Assembly (NCBI GenBank): GCA_944325585.1
Contig: CALVAS010000008.1
Location: forward strand, 1-43,601
Source of the DNA: Candidatus Gastranaerophilales bacterium
GTDB taxonomy: Bacteria > Cyanobacteriota > Vampirovibrionia > Gastranaerophilales > Gastranaerophilaceae
Reading direction: 5' to 3'
Length of the DNA stretch: 43,601 nucleotides
The notes below the pieces were generated by a model. It was not told the origin of the DNA. It did no database searches and worked only from the letters and a program-made list of their open reading frames with translations. A program made the position numbers and the translations under genes. Shown piece after piece: positions 17,915 to 26,645 of the stretch (within the stretch, counting starts at the first letter, position 1; every line of letters begins with the position of its first letter).

Positions 17915-18823
17915 TTAACAATTTTTTATTTTATTCAAAATTGTTTCAAAAATCTCTGACTTAAGACCGTTTTCATCAAGGATTTTAAAACATTCGCCGA
18001 TTAATGCATTCAAATCTTCTTTTGCCTTATCAAGCCCGTACAAAGTTACATATGTAAGTTTGCCGGCTGCTTTATCTTTTCCGAGGGTTTTCCCCATCTG
18101 CTCAAACGTAGAGGTTTCATCAAGAATATCATCCGCAATTTGAAAAGCAATTCCCATCTTTTCTCCAAACTCAGTAAGTGCATTTAACTTTTCATCATCC
18201 GCATTTCCGATTATCGCACCGGAGCGAAGTGCAAGTTTGAAAAGGTCAGAGGTTTTATGAAGATGAATAAAGTGAAGAAGTTCTTTATCTTCATCAGTAT
18301 ATTTTTCAGTTTCATCAGCATCATACATCTGATACGGGGTGTAAAGTTTTTCCGCTTCTATATCCATAACCTGACCTGCTATTACACCGAAGGCACCTGC
18401 GGCTTGAAAATATTCATCCATTAATTTTACAAGTTTTTCCGCTCCAAGATTTTGGGAATGTTTTAAAATTATTTGCGGAGCGAAAGTCAAAAGCGCATCT
18501 CCTGCAAGAACAGCAATTGCCTCGCCGAAAACTTTATGATTGGTTAATTTGCCGCGTCTGTAATCATCATTATCCATGCAGGGCAAATCATCGTGAATCA
18601 GGGTTTGCGCATGAAGCATCTCTATTGCGCAGGCCGCCGGCAGTGCATCTTGAATTTCAGCACCGAAGAGTCTTGCGCTCTCCAGACACATTATAGGTCT
18701 TAATCTTTTTCCCGGAAGCAAAACCGTATATTTCATTGATTTGAAAATTTTCTGCGGATAAAAAATTCCCATATATTCATCAAGTTTTTGATTTACAATT
18801 TCCGTCAATTCTTCAATCTTCAT
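17915..18823 (-). CDS. ispA: Polyprenyl (farnesyl/geranylgeranyl) diphosphate synthase
   Basis: This 302-residue prenyltransferase has G-K-R-L-R-P (38-43) for isopentenyl diphosphate binding, the first Asp-rich motif D-D-L-P-C-M-D (78-84, bacterial DDx4D form), G-D-A-L-L, and the second Asp-rich motif D-D-I-L-D (231-235). It condenses IPP with allylic diphosphates to FPP or GGPP for quinones, undecaprenyl phosphate and other lipids. Chain length is not certain. The insertion around 160-185 (Y-T-P-Y-Q-M-Y-D-A-D) is slightly longer than in E. coli IspA. The start overlaps the rsgA 3' end by 11 bp, so the two are translationally coupled. Confidence 0.92.
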   Translation of the reverse strand: MKIEELTEIVNQKLDEYMGIFYPQKIFKSMKYTVLLPGKRLRPIMCLESARLFGAEIQDALPAACAIEMLHAQTLIHDDLPCMDNDDYRRGKLTNHKVFGEAIAVLAGDALLTFAPQIILKHSQNLGAEKLVKLMDEYFQAAGAFGVIAGQVMDIEAEKLYTPYQMYDADETEKYTDEDKELLHFIHLHKTSDLFKLALRSGAIIGNADDEKLNALTEFGEKMGIAFQIADDILDETSTFEQMGKTLGKDKAAGKLTYVTLYGLDKAKEDLNALIGECFKILDENGLKSEIFETILNKIKNC

Positions 18824-19808
18824 GATCCAATTCCTTAACTATTTTTTGTTTCAAAGTATTTCTTGCACTCTGGCGTTTTTTACCGCTGATTTTAGCAATT
18901 TGCCTGTTGTGCACAATCTTTTTGGAATGTTCTGTTTTGCGGCCTTCATATTTAACTTTTTCCTTAAATTCTTTTGCTTCTTCGACAAACGCAAGATAAC
19001 TTTCATATCTGGATTCGTCAATTTTATCAAGATTTTCCAGAACTTTACATCCGTCCTCATGAATATGAAGGCAATCCGCATATTTGCATTCACCGCGGAA
19101 TTGTGCAATTTCATCAAACAACAAGTCCACATCCGCAGGCATTATAAAATCGAATTTAACATTGCTGAATCCGGGGGTATCAACAATTCTTGAGGATTCG
19201 TTTATTTTGATAATTTCGGAATGCCTTGTTGTATGTGTACCTCTTTGTGTTTTTTCACTTACCAGTCCGGTGCGCAGGTTCAACTCAGGATTTATTGCAT
19301 TTATCAGACTTGACTTGCCGACACCTGAATTTCCGCAGAGAACACTTGTTTTATCTTTCAAAATTTTTTCAAAGGCTTTGATGCCTTTATGTTCGGTTGC
19401 AGAAGTGTAAACAATTTCATAACCCAAACTTTCGTAAATATCATGAATTCTGTTTTTGAGATTTTTATCGAATTTTAAGTCATTTTTGTTGAAACATAAA
19501 ACAGCAGGAATTTTATAGTATTTTGCAAGTGCTATGTAACGATTTAATTGTTTGAAGTTTAAATCCGGCTCTTTTAATGCCGAAACAATTATAATTTGAT
19601 CAATATTTGAAACTGACGGACGGCTTATGAAATTTTTACGCGGAATAATTTCTTCAATATATCCGTCGCCAAATTCCACAAAATCACCGACAAGAATCTT
19701 TTCTTTACGTTTTTTCAAAACTTCGCGAACTTTGCATTCAAAAGTTTCAACACCGTTGTCGATATAATAAAAGTCAGAATGGATTTTATAAATTTGTCCC
19801 TCAGCCAT
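18813..19808 (-). CDS. rsgA: Ribosome small subunit-dependent GTPase RsgA
   Basis: This 331-residue protein has an N-terminal OB fold and a circularly permuted GTPase with motif order G4 N-K-N-D (107-110), G1 G-N-S-G-V-G-K-S-S (159-167), G3 D-T-P-G-F (210-214). The zinc site follows: Cys241, Cys246, His248, Cys254. RsgA binds the decoding region of the 30S subunit late in assembly and releases after GTP hydrolysis. The basic C-terminal tail (K-K-R-Q-S-A-R) fits RNA binding. It overlaps ispA by 11 bp. Confidence 0.95.
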   Translation of the reverse strand: MAEGQIYKIHSDFYYIDNGVETFECKVREVLKKRKEKILVGDFVEFGDGYIEEIIPRKNFISRPSVSNIDQIIIVSALKEPDLNFKQLNRYIALAKYYKIPAVLCFNKNDLKFDKNLKNRIHDIYESLGYEIVYTSATEHKGIKAFEKILKDKTSVLCGNSGVGKSSLINAINPELNLRTGLVSEKTQRGTHTTRHSEIIKINESSRIVDTPGFSNVKFDFIMPADVDLLFDEIAQFRGECKYADCLHIHEDGCKVLENLDKIDESRYESYLAFVEEAKEFKEKVKYEGRKTEHSKKIVHNRQIAKISGKKRQSARNTLKQKIVKELDHED

Positions 19809-19834
19809 AATGTAATCTTAGCACAAAAAGAGAA

Positions 19835-20389
19835 TTAACGTTTCAAATCAACAAAGTCGGGAACTCTGTTTTTAGCGTTCTTAAGCACCAAATATTGCTC
19901 TTTTAATTGCGCCTTTTCTTTATTTGATGCAGTTTTTGCTTTTTCATTCATCTGCGTATAAAGCTCTTTTTCGACCTTGTTGCCTTTTATATAAACATCC
20001 ATATCTTTGCGTTTTTTGAATGCATTCACATTGCCGTCGTAATTTATTTTCGGCGCCTTGAAAAGAGTATAAAGCAGTGCAAAACCCGAAATAAACGCAG
20101 CTAAAAGTCCCGCAGCTGCCCCTAATTTTAATAATGTCTTTTTGTTGTCAGAAACATTTCTTTTTTGTTTTTCAACAATTTTATTGGCACTGTTTCCGAG
20201 CTTTTCAACCACAAAATCGCCGTCCATCAACTCGAACAAAAGTTTTGCCCCAAGCCCCAGCCCTGCAACAAAAGTAGCGGTTACAAGTTTTGCCTTTTCG
20301 CCGGATTTGGAAATCGGGTTTCCGTTTTGTTTGGACTGCGTGTTTCGGTTAGTAAAAGTATAATCATTTTTTACGGCGCCGACTCTCAT
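19835..20389 (-). CDS. Unknown membrane protein, paralogue of the gene upstream
   Basis: This 184-residue protein of unknown function has two hydrophobic segments (about residues 35-52 and 88-112) and Lys-rich ends. It shares with its neighbour (20390-20857) the N-terminal M-R-(I/V)-x-A, an N-P-I-x-K-x-x-E-K block before the first helix, a G-A-A-A-G-L-L helix, and the stretch A-F-x-(K/R)-x-K-(D/E)-M-D-V-(Y/F) after the second helix. The last 60 residues look like a charged helical tail. Its ATG directly abuts the neighbour's stop codon, so the two are an operon ahead of rsgA. Confidence 0.65.
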   Translation of the reverse strand: MRVGAVKNDYTFTNRNTQSKQNGNPISKSGEKAKLVTATFVAGLGLGAKLLFELMDGDFVVEKLGNSANKIVEKQKRNVSDNKKTLLKLGAAAGLLAAFISGFALLYTLFKAPKINYDGNVNAFKKRKDMDVYIKGNKVEKELYTQMNEKAKTASNKEKAQLKEQYLVLKNAKNRVPDFVDLKR

Positions 20390-20857
20390 TTAAGCCCCTT
20401 TAATAAGCATTCCGCGTCCGTTATTTGCCATTTGAACAGTTGCATAATGACTGATTTTCTGGTCAAGAGAAACATCTTCGTCCTTAACCTCTTTATCAAC
20501 CTCTTCCATAATATTAGATTTTAATTCACGGTCTCTGCTGAAAACATCCATTTCTTTTTCTCGCGTAAAGGCCTTAACTTTTGTATCATAAAGTTTTGCA
20601 GGAAGCGTAAGCGCCATAGTCAATAATCCTGCCGCAGCACCGATTCCGCCGAGTTTCCAGCCTCTTGATTTTGTGCCCTCTTTTATAAAACAGCTTCCGA
20701 TGCCTGCTGCTGTTGCGCCTACAAGAGCGCTTCCGCCGATAGAGCCCCAGATTGCCAGTCCTTTTTCAGTTTTTCTGTTAATCGGGTTTTCATAATCGTC
20801 TTTTTTAGCTGCAAAATGCGGTTTGGGACAACATCTGTCAATTGCTGAAATTCTCAT
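20390..20857 (-). CDS. Unknown membrane protein, first of a paralogous pair
   Basis: This 155-residue protein of unknown function has a short cytosolic-type N-terminus with C-C-P-K-P-H-F-A-A-K, then two Gly/Ala-rich hydrophobic segments (about 36-57 and 68-87) and a charged helical C-terminus. The N-P-I-N-R-K-T-E-K-G block and the F-T-R-E-K-E-M-D-V-F stretch match the downstream paralogue. Glycine-rich hairpins of this kind could insert as a helical pair or oligomerise; this is inference. AAGGAG lies a few bases before the ATG. It is divergent from efp. Confidence 0.65.
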   Translation of the reverse strand: MRISAIDRCCPKPHFAAKKDDYENPINRKTEKGLAIWGSIGGSALVGATAAGIGSCFIKEGTKSRGWKLGGIGAAAGLLTMALTLPAKLYDTKVKAFTREKEMDVFSRDRELKSNIMEEVDKEVKDEDVSLDQKISHYATVQMANNGRGMLIKGA

Positions 20858-20961
20858 GTTTTAAAACTCCTTTAACTTACTAACCTCTTGATAAACATAA
20901 TACGCTCGAAAGATTTTTTTTGCCATTTTGTTAACATGATAATCAAAATTGTTACAAATAT

Positions 20962-20989
20962 TTGAAGTTTTCCATATTTATGTTAATAT
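20962..20989 (+). promoter_or_regulatory. Predicted promoter of efp
   Basis: TTGAAG (20962-20967), a 16-bp spacer and extended TGtTAATAT (-10 at 20984-20989). The RBS AAAGGGG lies before the ATG at 21031. The 173-bp divergent region holds nothing else that I can recognise. Confidence 0.5.
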
Positions 20990-21030
20990 CAAATTAAAAT
21001 AGATAAATAGACTTTAAAAAGGGGAAAAAT

Positions 21031-21588
21031 ATGATTTCAGTAAACGACTTAAAAACAGGTTTGACATTAGAATTGGACAACGGACTCTGGTCAGTTGTTG
21101 AATTTTTGCACGTTAAACCCGGAAAAGGAGCCGCATTTGTAAGATCAAAACTTAAAAACGTCGAAACAGGACAAGTTGTTGAAAAAACATTCCGCGCCGG
21201 CGAAAAAGTTGCAAAAGCAACTCTCGACAGACGTGAAATGCAATATTTATACAAAGAAGGCGCAGATTTTGTTATGATGGATAACGAAACCTACGATCAA
21301 TTACACTTAACCGAAGATCAAATCGGCGACGGCCTTAAATATCTGAAAGAAAACATGAATGTTCAGGTTTTAATGCACGATTCAAGAATTATCGGAGTTG
21401 ATATTCCTGCTCACGTAGAATTGACAGTTACAGATACACCTCCTGCCGAAAAAGGCAACACGGCTCAAGGCGGAACAAAACCCGCAACCCTTGAAACAGG
21501 TGCTGTTGTAAACGTTCCGTTCTTCGTTTCAAACGGTGATGTTATTCGTGTAGACACAAGAACAAACGAATATTTGGACAGAGTTTAA
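21031..21588 (+). CDS. efp: Translation elongation factor P
   Basis: This 185-residue protein has the three-domain beta structure of EF-P. The loop of domain I reads K-P-G-K-G-A-A-F with Lys32 at the tip, the position that is modified in many bacteria. Domain III contains the conserved [12 protein letters not shown] end. EF-P enters the E site and relieves stalling at polyproline. No modification enzyme is encoded in the window. The gene is followed by accB, an arrangement common in cyanobacteria and many other bacteria. Confidence 0.97.
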   Translation: MISVNDLKTGLTLELDNGLWSVVEFLHVKPGKGAAFVRSKLKNVETGQVVEKTFRAGEKVAKATLDRREMQYLYKEGADFVMMDNETYDQLHLTEDQIGDGLKYLKENMNVQVLMHDSRIIGVDIPAHVELTVTDTPPAEKGNTAQGGTKPATLETGAVVNVPFFVSNGDVIRVDTRTNEYLDRV

Positions 21589-21602
21589 TTTACAACTTTA
21601 AT

Positions 21603-21650
21603 GGTGATGAGCGGAATGTAGTTTATGCTGCATTTAATCTTCACCTTTTA
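21603..21650 (+). terminator. Two-tier hairpin between efp and accB (terminator or attenuator)
   Basis: The outer arms GGTGATGA (21603-21610) and TCTTCACC (21638-21645) pair with one mismatch. Inside, AATGTAGT (21615-21622) pairs with GCTGCATT (21627-21634) using two G-U pairs around a TTAT loop. TTTTACT follows. The form fits a leaky intrinsic terminator or an mRNA structure before accB, 21 bases from its start. Confidence 0.5.
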
Positions 21651-21671
21651 CTATAACGGAAAGGCTTAAAA

Positions 21672-22121
21672 ATGAAATTTGATATAGAATACATTGAAAA
21701 ACTTGCAAAAGTATTGTCTGATGCCTCATTAACCGAAATTTCGCTTGAAGACGGCGAACAGGCAATTACGATTCGTAAAGAATTAATAACCGGCGCTCCT
21801 GCAGTTACAGCAGTTGCGGCTGCTCCGGCGGCTGTACAGGCACCTCAAGCACCGTCAGCTCCCGCAGCAAAAGAAGAAGTTAAAAAAGGTAAACCTTTAA
21901 CTTCTCCGATGGTTGGAACATTCTACAAATCACCTTCACCGGATGCAAAACCGTTCGTAACTGTAGGCCAAACAGTAAAACAGGGTGATGTTGTTTGTAT
22001 CGTTGAGGCGATGAAACTTATGAACGAAATTGAATCCGAATTTTCAGGAACAATTACGGAAATCTGTGTAGAAGACGGACAACCCGTTGAATTCGGACAA
22101 GTTTTAATGTATATAGAATAG
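21672..22121 (+). CDS. accB: Acetyl-CoA carboxylase biotin carboxyl carrier protein
   Basis: This 149-residue protein has an N-terminal helical region (1-40), an Ala/Pro-rich flexible linker (about 42-66) and a biotinyl domain with the invariant V-E-A-M-K-L-M (biotinylated Lys115) and the thumb region [10 protein letters not shown]. It carries the carboxyl group between AccC and the carboxyltransferase in the first step of fatty acid synthesis. accC follows after 85 bp. The carboxyltransferase genes accA and accD are not in the window. Confidence 0.96.
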   Translation: MKFDIEYIEKLAKVLSDASLTEISLEDGEQAITIRKELITGAPAVTAVAAAPAAVQAPQAPSAPAAKEEVKKGKPLTSPMVGTFYKSPSPDAKPFVTVGQTVKQGDVVCIVEAMKLMNEIESEFSGTITEICVEDGQPVEFGQVLMYIE

Positions 22122-22133
22122 TAAAATGGGATT

Positions 22134-22167
22134 AAAGGTGAAAAGAAAAACTTTTCACCTTTTGTTA
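22134..22167 (+). terminator. Hairpin between accB and accC (attenuator-like)
   Basis: AAAGGTGAAAAG (22134-22145) and CTTTTCACCTTT (22151-22162) form a perfect 12-bp stem with an AAAAA loop, followed by TGTTATAT. The U tract is weak, so it may be a leaky terminator, an RNA processing site or a translational element. It resembles the right arm of the efp-accB hairpin (both contain TTCACCTTTT). Confidence 0.45.
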
Positions 22168-22206
22168 TATCTGCCGAAAACTCGGTATGAAAAAGGGATA
22201 ATAAAT

Positions 22207-23565
22207 ATGTTTAAAAAAGTATTAATAGCAAACCGCGGTGAAATTGCAGTAAGAATTATAAGAGCATGCAGAGAAATCGGGATTCCGACAGTTGCAATTT
22301 ATTCTCAGGCTGATGCAAACTCGCTCCACGTAAGACTTGCAACAGAGGCATACTGTATCGGACCGGCACAAAGTGCAAAAAGTTATTTGAGCATACCGGC
22401 AATTATTTCAGCGGCTCTTGTGTCAGGCGCAGATGCAATTCATCCTGGCTACGGCTTTATGTCAGAACGCGCCGATTTTGCAGAAATCTGCGAAAAACAC
22501 GGGATTAAATTTATCGGACCGACAGCGGACGCAATGAGAAAAATGGGCGATAAAGCAACTGCCCGTAAAACAATGATTGAAAATAATGTGCCTGTTACAC
22601 CCGGAACTGGTATTCTCAAAACTCCACAGGAAGTTAAAGAGTTTGCGAAAAAAGCGGGATATCCGATTATTTTGAAAGCAACAGCCGGCGGCGGCGGAAA
22701 AGGTATGAGAATTGTACGCTCTGATGACGAAGTTGAAACAAACATGAACCTTTGCCAGTCTGAAGCGCAAAACTTTTTCGGAAATCCTGATGTTTACGCG
22801 GAAAAATATCTTGAAAATCCGAGACATATTGAAGTACAGATTTTGGGCGACCAGTACGGCAACGTTGTTCACTTAGGGGAACGCGATTGTTCAATCCAGA
22901 GACGCCACCAAAAATTGCTTGAAGAAGCACCTTCACCTGCAATAGATGAAGCAACAAGAAAAGAAATGGGAGCTGCCGCAGTCAGAGCAGCTAAAGCTAT
23001 AAATTATGAAGGCGCAGGAACCTGTGAATTTCTTCTTGACCATGACGGAAAATGGTATTTTATGGAAATGAACACACGTATTCAGGTAGAACACTGTGTT
23101 ACGGAAATGATTTCCAATGTTGATTTAGTTCGCGAACAAATTATGGTTGCATCAGGCGAGCCGCTTGATTTTACTCAAGACGACATTGTTTTAAGAGGTC
23201 ATGCCATCGAATGCCGTATAAACGCAGAAAATCCGGAAAAAGATTTTATGCCGAATCCGGGACAAATTACCGGATATGTAACCCCCGGCGGCTTTGGCGT
23301 AAGAGTGGATTCTCATGTTTATCAGGATTACAAAATTCCGCCTTATTATGACAGCATGATAGGAAAACTTATCTGCTGGGGCAGAACGCGTAATGAAGCA
23401 AGACGAAGAATGTACAGAGCGTTAAAGGAATATGTTATAACCGGTGTTGAAACCACAATTCCGTTCCATCAGGATATTATTGAAGATCCTGTATTTATGA
23501 GCGGAAACTTTAACACAGGATTTATTGAAGATTTTTACAAACGCACAGGAAAAGATAAAAAATAA
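22207..23565 (+). CDS. accC: Acetyl-CoA carboxylase biotin carboxylase subunit
   Basis: This 452-residue ATP-grasp enzyme begins [14 protein letters not shown], the usual AccC start. The ATG at 22207 has AGGG nine bases upstream; an in-frame ATG at 22126 would add 27 unrelated residues that run through the upstream hairpin, so I reject it. Visible motifs are the glycine-rich ATP loop [19 protein letters not shown], the [14 protein letters not shown] bicarbonate/ATP region and catalytic [10 protein letters not shown]. It carboxylates the biotin on AccB. The gene ends in a strong terminator. Confidence 0.96.
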   Translation: MFKKVLIANRGEIAVRIIRACREIGIPTVAIYSQADANSLHVRLATEAYCIGPAQSAKSYLSIPAIISAALVSGADAIHPGYGFMSERADFAEICEKHGIKFIGPTADAMRKMGDKATARKTMIENNVPVTPGTGILKTPQEVKEFAKKAGYPIILKATAGGGGKGMRIVRSDDEVETNMNLCQSEAQNFFGNPDVYAEKYLENPRHIEVQILGDQYGNVVHLGERDCSIQRRHQKLLEEAPSPAIDEATRKEMGAAAVRAAKAINYEGAGTCEFLLDHDGKWYFMEMNTRIQVEHCVTEMISNVDLVREQIMVASGEPLDFTQDDIVLRGHAIECRINAENPEKDFMPNPGQITGYVTPGGFGVRVDSHVYQDYKIPPYYDSMIGKLICWGRTRNEARRRMYRALKEYVITGVETTIPFHQDIIEDPVFMSGNFNTGFIEDFYKRTGKDKK

Positions 23566-23588
23566 TTATTTAATTATTAAAATAGATT

Positions 23589-23618
23589 AAAAAAGACCGA
23601 GTTTTATCGGTCTTTTTT
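23589..23618 (+). terminator. Intrinsic terminator after accC
   Basis: AAAAAAGACCGA (23589-23600) pairs perfectly with TCGGTCTTTTTT (23607-23618) around a GTTTTA loop, with the U tract inside the right arm. It ends the efp-accB-accC transcript before the MATE gene. Confidence 0.92.
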
Positions 23619-23676
23619 ATATTATTTAAAATCTGAATCTTCCTAAATAAAATTTTTGAAGTATAATTAAGTCATA

Positions 23677-25011
23677 ATGAGCAGACTTAAATTCAGACAC
23701 TATGCCAGAGAACTTTTAAACATTGCCCTGCCGATTATCATGGGAAACCTTGGTTTCATTCTGATTGGTGCCGGAGATGTTTTGATTGCCGGAAGACATT
23801 CAACAGACACTCTGGCCGCAATAAGTATTGCAACAGCCATCACAAACTGTATTCAAACTTTCGGAATCGGATTAATTGCAAGCGTTTCACCGCTTTTGTC
23901 AAACTTTAGAGGGGAAAGAAAGTCCGCCAAAAAATATTTTTATCCGACCATAAGATTTTCAATGCTTCTGGGGGTAATAATAATGTTTGCCGTTCTTGCT
24001 TCAATTCCGCTGATTGACTTTATGCACTTTGAAGCAAAACTCGTTCCGATGATTAAAGAATACATGTTTATAACGGCTTTTGCAACATTCGGCGGGTACT
24101 TGCACGCAGCCTTAAAAGAATTTTTACAGGCTTTTGAAATCGTTATGGTGCCAAACCTTGTAACTGTATTTTCAGTATTTTTAAACATTGCGTTAAATAT
24201 TACATTTGTATTCGGACTTGGCCCGATTCCGTCAATGGGCGCGGTCGGACTTGCTATTGCAAGTTTTATTGTAAGATATTTTATGGGATTTTTCCTTTTG
24301 ATTTATTGCTTCAGAATAATGAAGTTTCATGACTACAAAGAATTTGATTATTATAAAAATCTTTTAAAAATCGGACTGCCTATATCGCTTGCGGTTATAA
24401 TCGAATTTATAGCCTTTAACAGTGTTGCAATTATTATGGGGCGTGTTGCGGGAATTTATGCAGCAGCGCAGAATCTGATTTGTACAATGACAACAATTTC
24501 GTTTATGGTTCCGTTTGCTATTTCAAACGCAATTGCAGTAAAAGTAGGGTTTGCAAACGGCGCGGAAAATTATTATGAATTGAAAAGATATTCATTTGTC
24601 GGCCTTGTTATGTCTGTCGGGTTTATGTTATGCAGTTCTGTCATTTTTGCAAGTTTCCCGAACTTTTTAACAGGATTGTTTACCATTGACCCGAAACTTG
24701 TTGAAATTTGCGTGCCGGTTTTATACATCGTTGCAATATTCCAAATTTTCGACGGATTGCAGGTGGCACTTTCCGGAATTTTCAAAGGAATCAAACAAAC
24801 AAATATTGTATTGATTTCAAACTTTACGGCATACTGGCTTTTATTCCTGCCGCTCGGATGTTATCTGGCTTTCCACTATAATATGAAGTTAAAAGGTTTC
24901 TGGATTGGACTTGTAATTGCGGCAATTACACTTTGCACAATTATGCTTGCGGTTTTGACCAGATATCTAAAAAATCTCAATTCAAATACAGCCCCTGTTA
25001 AAACAGTATAA
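23677..25011 (+). CDS. MATE family efflux transporter
   Basis: This 444-residue protein has about twelve hydrophobic segments in two six-helix halves. The N-terminal half opens with A-L-P-I-I-M-G-N-L-G-F-I-L-I-G-A-G-D and the second with I-G-L-P-I-S-L-A-V-I-I-E-F, the paired pattern of MATE proteins. They export organic cations or drugs using Na+ or H+ gradients; some relatives flip lipid-linked precursors. Substrate is unknown. It starts 58 bp after the accC terminator; no obvious SD is seen immediately before the ATG. Confidence 0.9.
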   Translation: MSRLKFRHYARELLNIALPIIMGNLGFILIGAGDVLIAGRHSTDTLAAISIATAITNCIQTFGIGLIASVSPLLSNFRGERKSAKKYFYPTIRFSMLLGVIIMFAVLASIPLIDFMHFEAKLVPMIKEYMFITAFATFGGYLHAALKEFLQAFEIVMVPNLVTVFSVFLNIALNITFVFGLGPIPSMGAVGLAIASFIVRYFMGFFLLIYCFRIMKFHDYKEFDYYKNLLKIGLPISLAVIIEFIAFNSVAIIMGRVAGIYAAAQNLICTMTTISFMVPFAISNAIAVKVGFANGAENYYELKRYSFVGLVMSVGFMLCSSVIFASFPNFLTGLFTIDPKLVEICVPVLYIVAIFQIFDGLQVALSGIFKGIKQTNIVLISNFTAYWLLFLPLGCYLAFHYNMKLKGFWIGLVIAAITLCTIMLAVLTRYLKNLNSNTAPVKTV

Positions 25012-25038
25012 AAAGTAGTCAGACGAATCTTTTTATGA

Positions 25039-25060
25039 TATAATTTCAATGATTGGAGGA
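25039..25060 (+). promoter_or_regulatory. -10 box and RBS that fix the ndk start
   Basis: TATAAT at 25039-25044 lies just upstream of GGAGGA (25055-25060). The RBS is four bases before the ATG at 25064. It rules out the in-frame ATG at 25049, which would lie upstream of the RBS. No clear -35 was found. Confidence 0.45.
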
Positions 25061-25063
25061 AAT

Positions 25064-25534
25064 ATGCATACAGAAGAAAGAACATTTGTGGCGATTAAGC
25101 CCGACGGTGTAAAAAGAGGATTAGTTGGAGAGATTATCGGACGTTTTGAGAAAAAAGGCTACAAACTTATCGGAATGAAAATGCTTCAGGTAACCGAAGA
25201 AATTGCGGCAAAACATTACGCAGAACATATCGGCAAACCTTTTTATCCGAATCTTGTTAAATATATAACAAGCGGCCCTATTGTTGCAATGGTATTTCAG
25301 GGATATCTTGCCGTTCAGGGAATCCGCCACGTACTGGGTGCAACAGATCCTTGCGAAGCTGATGTAGGTTCAATCAGAGCGGATTACGCACAGTTGAAGG
25401 CTTATAATACGGTTCACGGCTCTGACAGCGTTGAAAGCGCAGAAAGAGAAATCGCTATTTACTTTAAGCCCGAAGAACTCTGCCCTGATTACAAAAACAT
25501 GATGGAACTTGTAACTGAAGATGTTGATGAATAA
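25064..25534 (+). CDS. ndk: Nucleoside diphosphate kinase
   Basis: This 156-residue enzyme starts at the RBS-supported ATG (M-H-T-E-E-R-T-F). It has A-I-K-P-D-G-V-K-R-G at the nucleotide site, R..L-G-A-T-D-P, G-S-I-R-A-D-Y and the active-site T-V-H-G-S-D-S with phosphorylated His118. It balances NTP pools by transferring phosphate from ATP. It is somewhat longer than the usual 140-150 residues owing to a C-terminal tail. Its 3' end overlaps tgt by 14 bp. Confidence 0.95.
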   Translation: MHTEERTFVAIKPDGVKRGLVGEIIGRFEKKGYKLIGMKMLQVTEEIAAKHYAEHIGKPFYPNLVKYITSGPIVAMVFQGYLAVQGIRHVLGATDPCEADVGSIRADYAQLKAYNTVHGSDSVESAEREIAIYFKPEELCPDYKNMMELVTEDVDE

Positions 25535-26645
25535 AGACGAGTTTTTTAATTATGAATTAGTGCATGAATGCAGACAAACAGGCGCAAGAGCCGGAGTTTT
25601 AACAACGCCTCACGGGCTCATTAAAACTCCGATATTCATGCCTGTGGGAACCAATTCTGCGGTAAAAACACTTACATGTGACCAAATTGTAGATACAGGT
25701 GCACAGATTATTCTTGCGAACTCATATCATCTTTATTTGCGAGCAGGAACAAAAAGAATTCGGGATTTTGGCGGAATTCACGGCTGGATGAACTGGCACA
25801 AACCTGTTTTAACGGATTCTGGCGGATTTCAGGTATTTTCGCTTGCGCATTTAAGAAAAATAACAGAAGACGGCGTTGAATTTAGAGATCCGAAAGACGG
25901 CAAAAAACATTTTATCAATCCTGAAATTTCAATGGAAATTCAACAGGATATCGGTGCTGATATAATTATGGCATTTGATGAATGCGCACCCTACCCTTGC
26001 GACTACGAAACCGCTAAAAAAGCAATGGAGCGCACTCACAGATGGCTTGAACGATGCATTAAGGCCAAAACTAATCCGCGTCAGGCGCTTTTTCCGATTG
26101 TTCAGGGCGCATTTTATGATGATTTAAGAAAAGAGAGCGCCGCTGTTATTTCATCATATGATGCTCCGGGTTATGCAATAGGCGGATTAAGCGTCGGGGA
26201 AACAAAAGATATTATGAATCATTTTGTGGAATTTACAGCACCGCTTCTGCCGCAAAACAAACCGCGATATCTGATGGGTGTCGGAACGCCAGAAGATTTG
26301 CTTGACGGGATTAAATACGGCGTTGATATGTTTGATTGTGTTCTTCCGACACGCAACGCACGCCATGGCTCATTCTTCACATGGGAAGGCAAAAGAAACA
26401 TTAAGGTCAAGGCTTTTGAAGACGACAAAGGCCCGCTGGTTGAAGGGTGTAATTGTTATGCCTGCAAAAATCACTCGAAAGCATACATTAGACACCTCTG
26501 GCGGTGCGGAGAAAGCACAGCGGCAACTCTTCTTTCAATCCACAACATCCAATTTCTTGTCGAATTTTCGCAAAAATGCCGCGAAGCGATTTTGGAAGAC
26601 AGATTCGGCGATTTTTACAATGAACATTACAAAAAATTGATTTAA
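25521..26645 (+). CDS. tgt: Queuine/preQ1 tRNA-guanine transglycosylase
   Basis: This 374-residue TIM-barrel enzyme has D-S-G-G-F-Q-V-F (active-site Asp), G-G-L-S-V-G-E, and F-D-C-V-L-P-T-R-N-A-R-H-G with the nucleophile Asp. The zinc site is C-N-C..C and a His about 26 residues later. It swaps guanine 34 for preQ1 in tRNAs with GUN anticodons, the entry to queuosine. The start lies inside ndk (ATG at 25521, a second in-frame ATG at 25527), so the genes are coupled. The stop codon directly abuts that of the convergent prepilin gene. Confidence 0.95.
   Translation: MLMNKDEFFNYELVHECRQTGARAGVLTTPHGLIKTPIFMPVGTNSAVKTLTCDQIVDTGAQIILANSYHLYLRAGTKRIRDFGGIHGWMNWHKPVLTDSGGFQVFSLAHLRKITEDGVEFRDPKDGKKHFINPEISMEIQQDIGADIIMAFDECAPYPCDYETAKKAMERTHRWLERCIKAKTNPRQALFPIVQGAFYDDLRKESAAVISSYDAPGYAIGGLSVGETKDIMNHFVEFTAPLLPQNKPRYLMGVGTPEDLLDGIKYGVDMFDCVLPTRNARHGSFFTWEGKRNIKVKAFEDDKGPLVEGCNCYACKNHSKAYIRHLWRCGESTAATLLSIHNIQFLVEFSQKCREAILEDRFGDFYNEHYKKLI

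Noticed and set aside
22126-22206. Longer accC start at an ATG 27 codons upstream
   Set aside because: The extension runs through the accB-accC hairpin, has no homology to the AccC start, and the ATG at 22207 has an RBS and the classical N-terminus.
25049-25063. ndk start five codons upstream
   Set aside because: It overlaps the GGAGGA ribosome binding site that serves the ATG at 25064.
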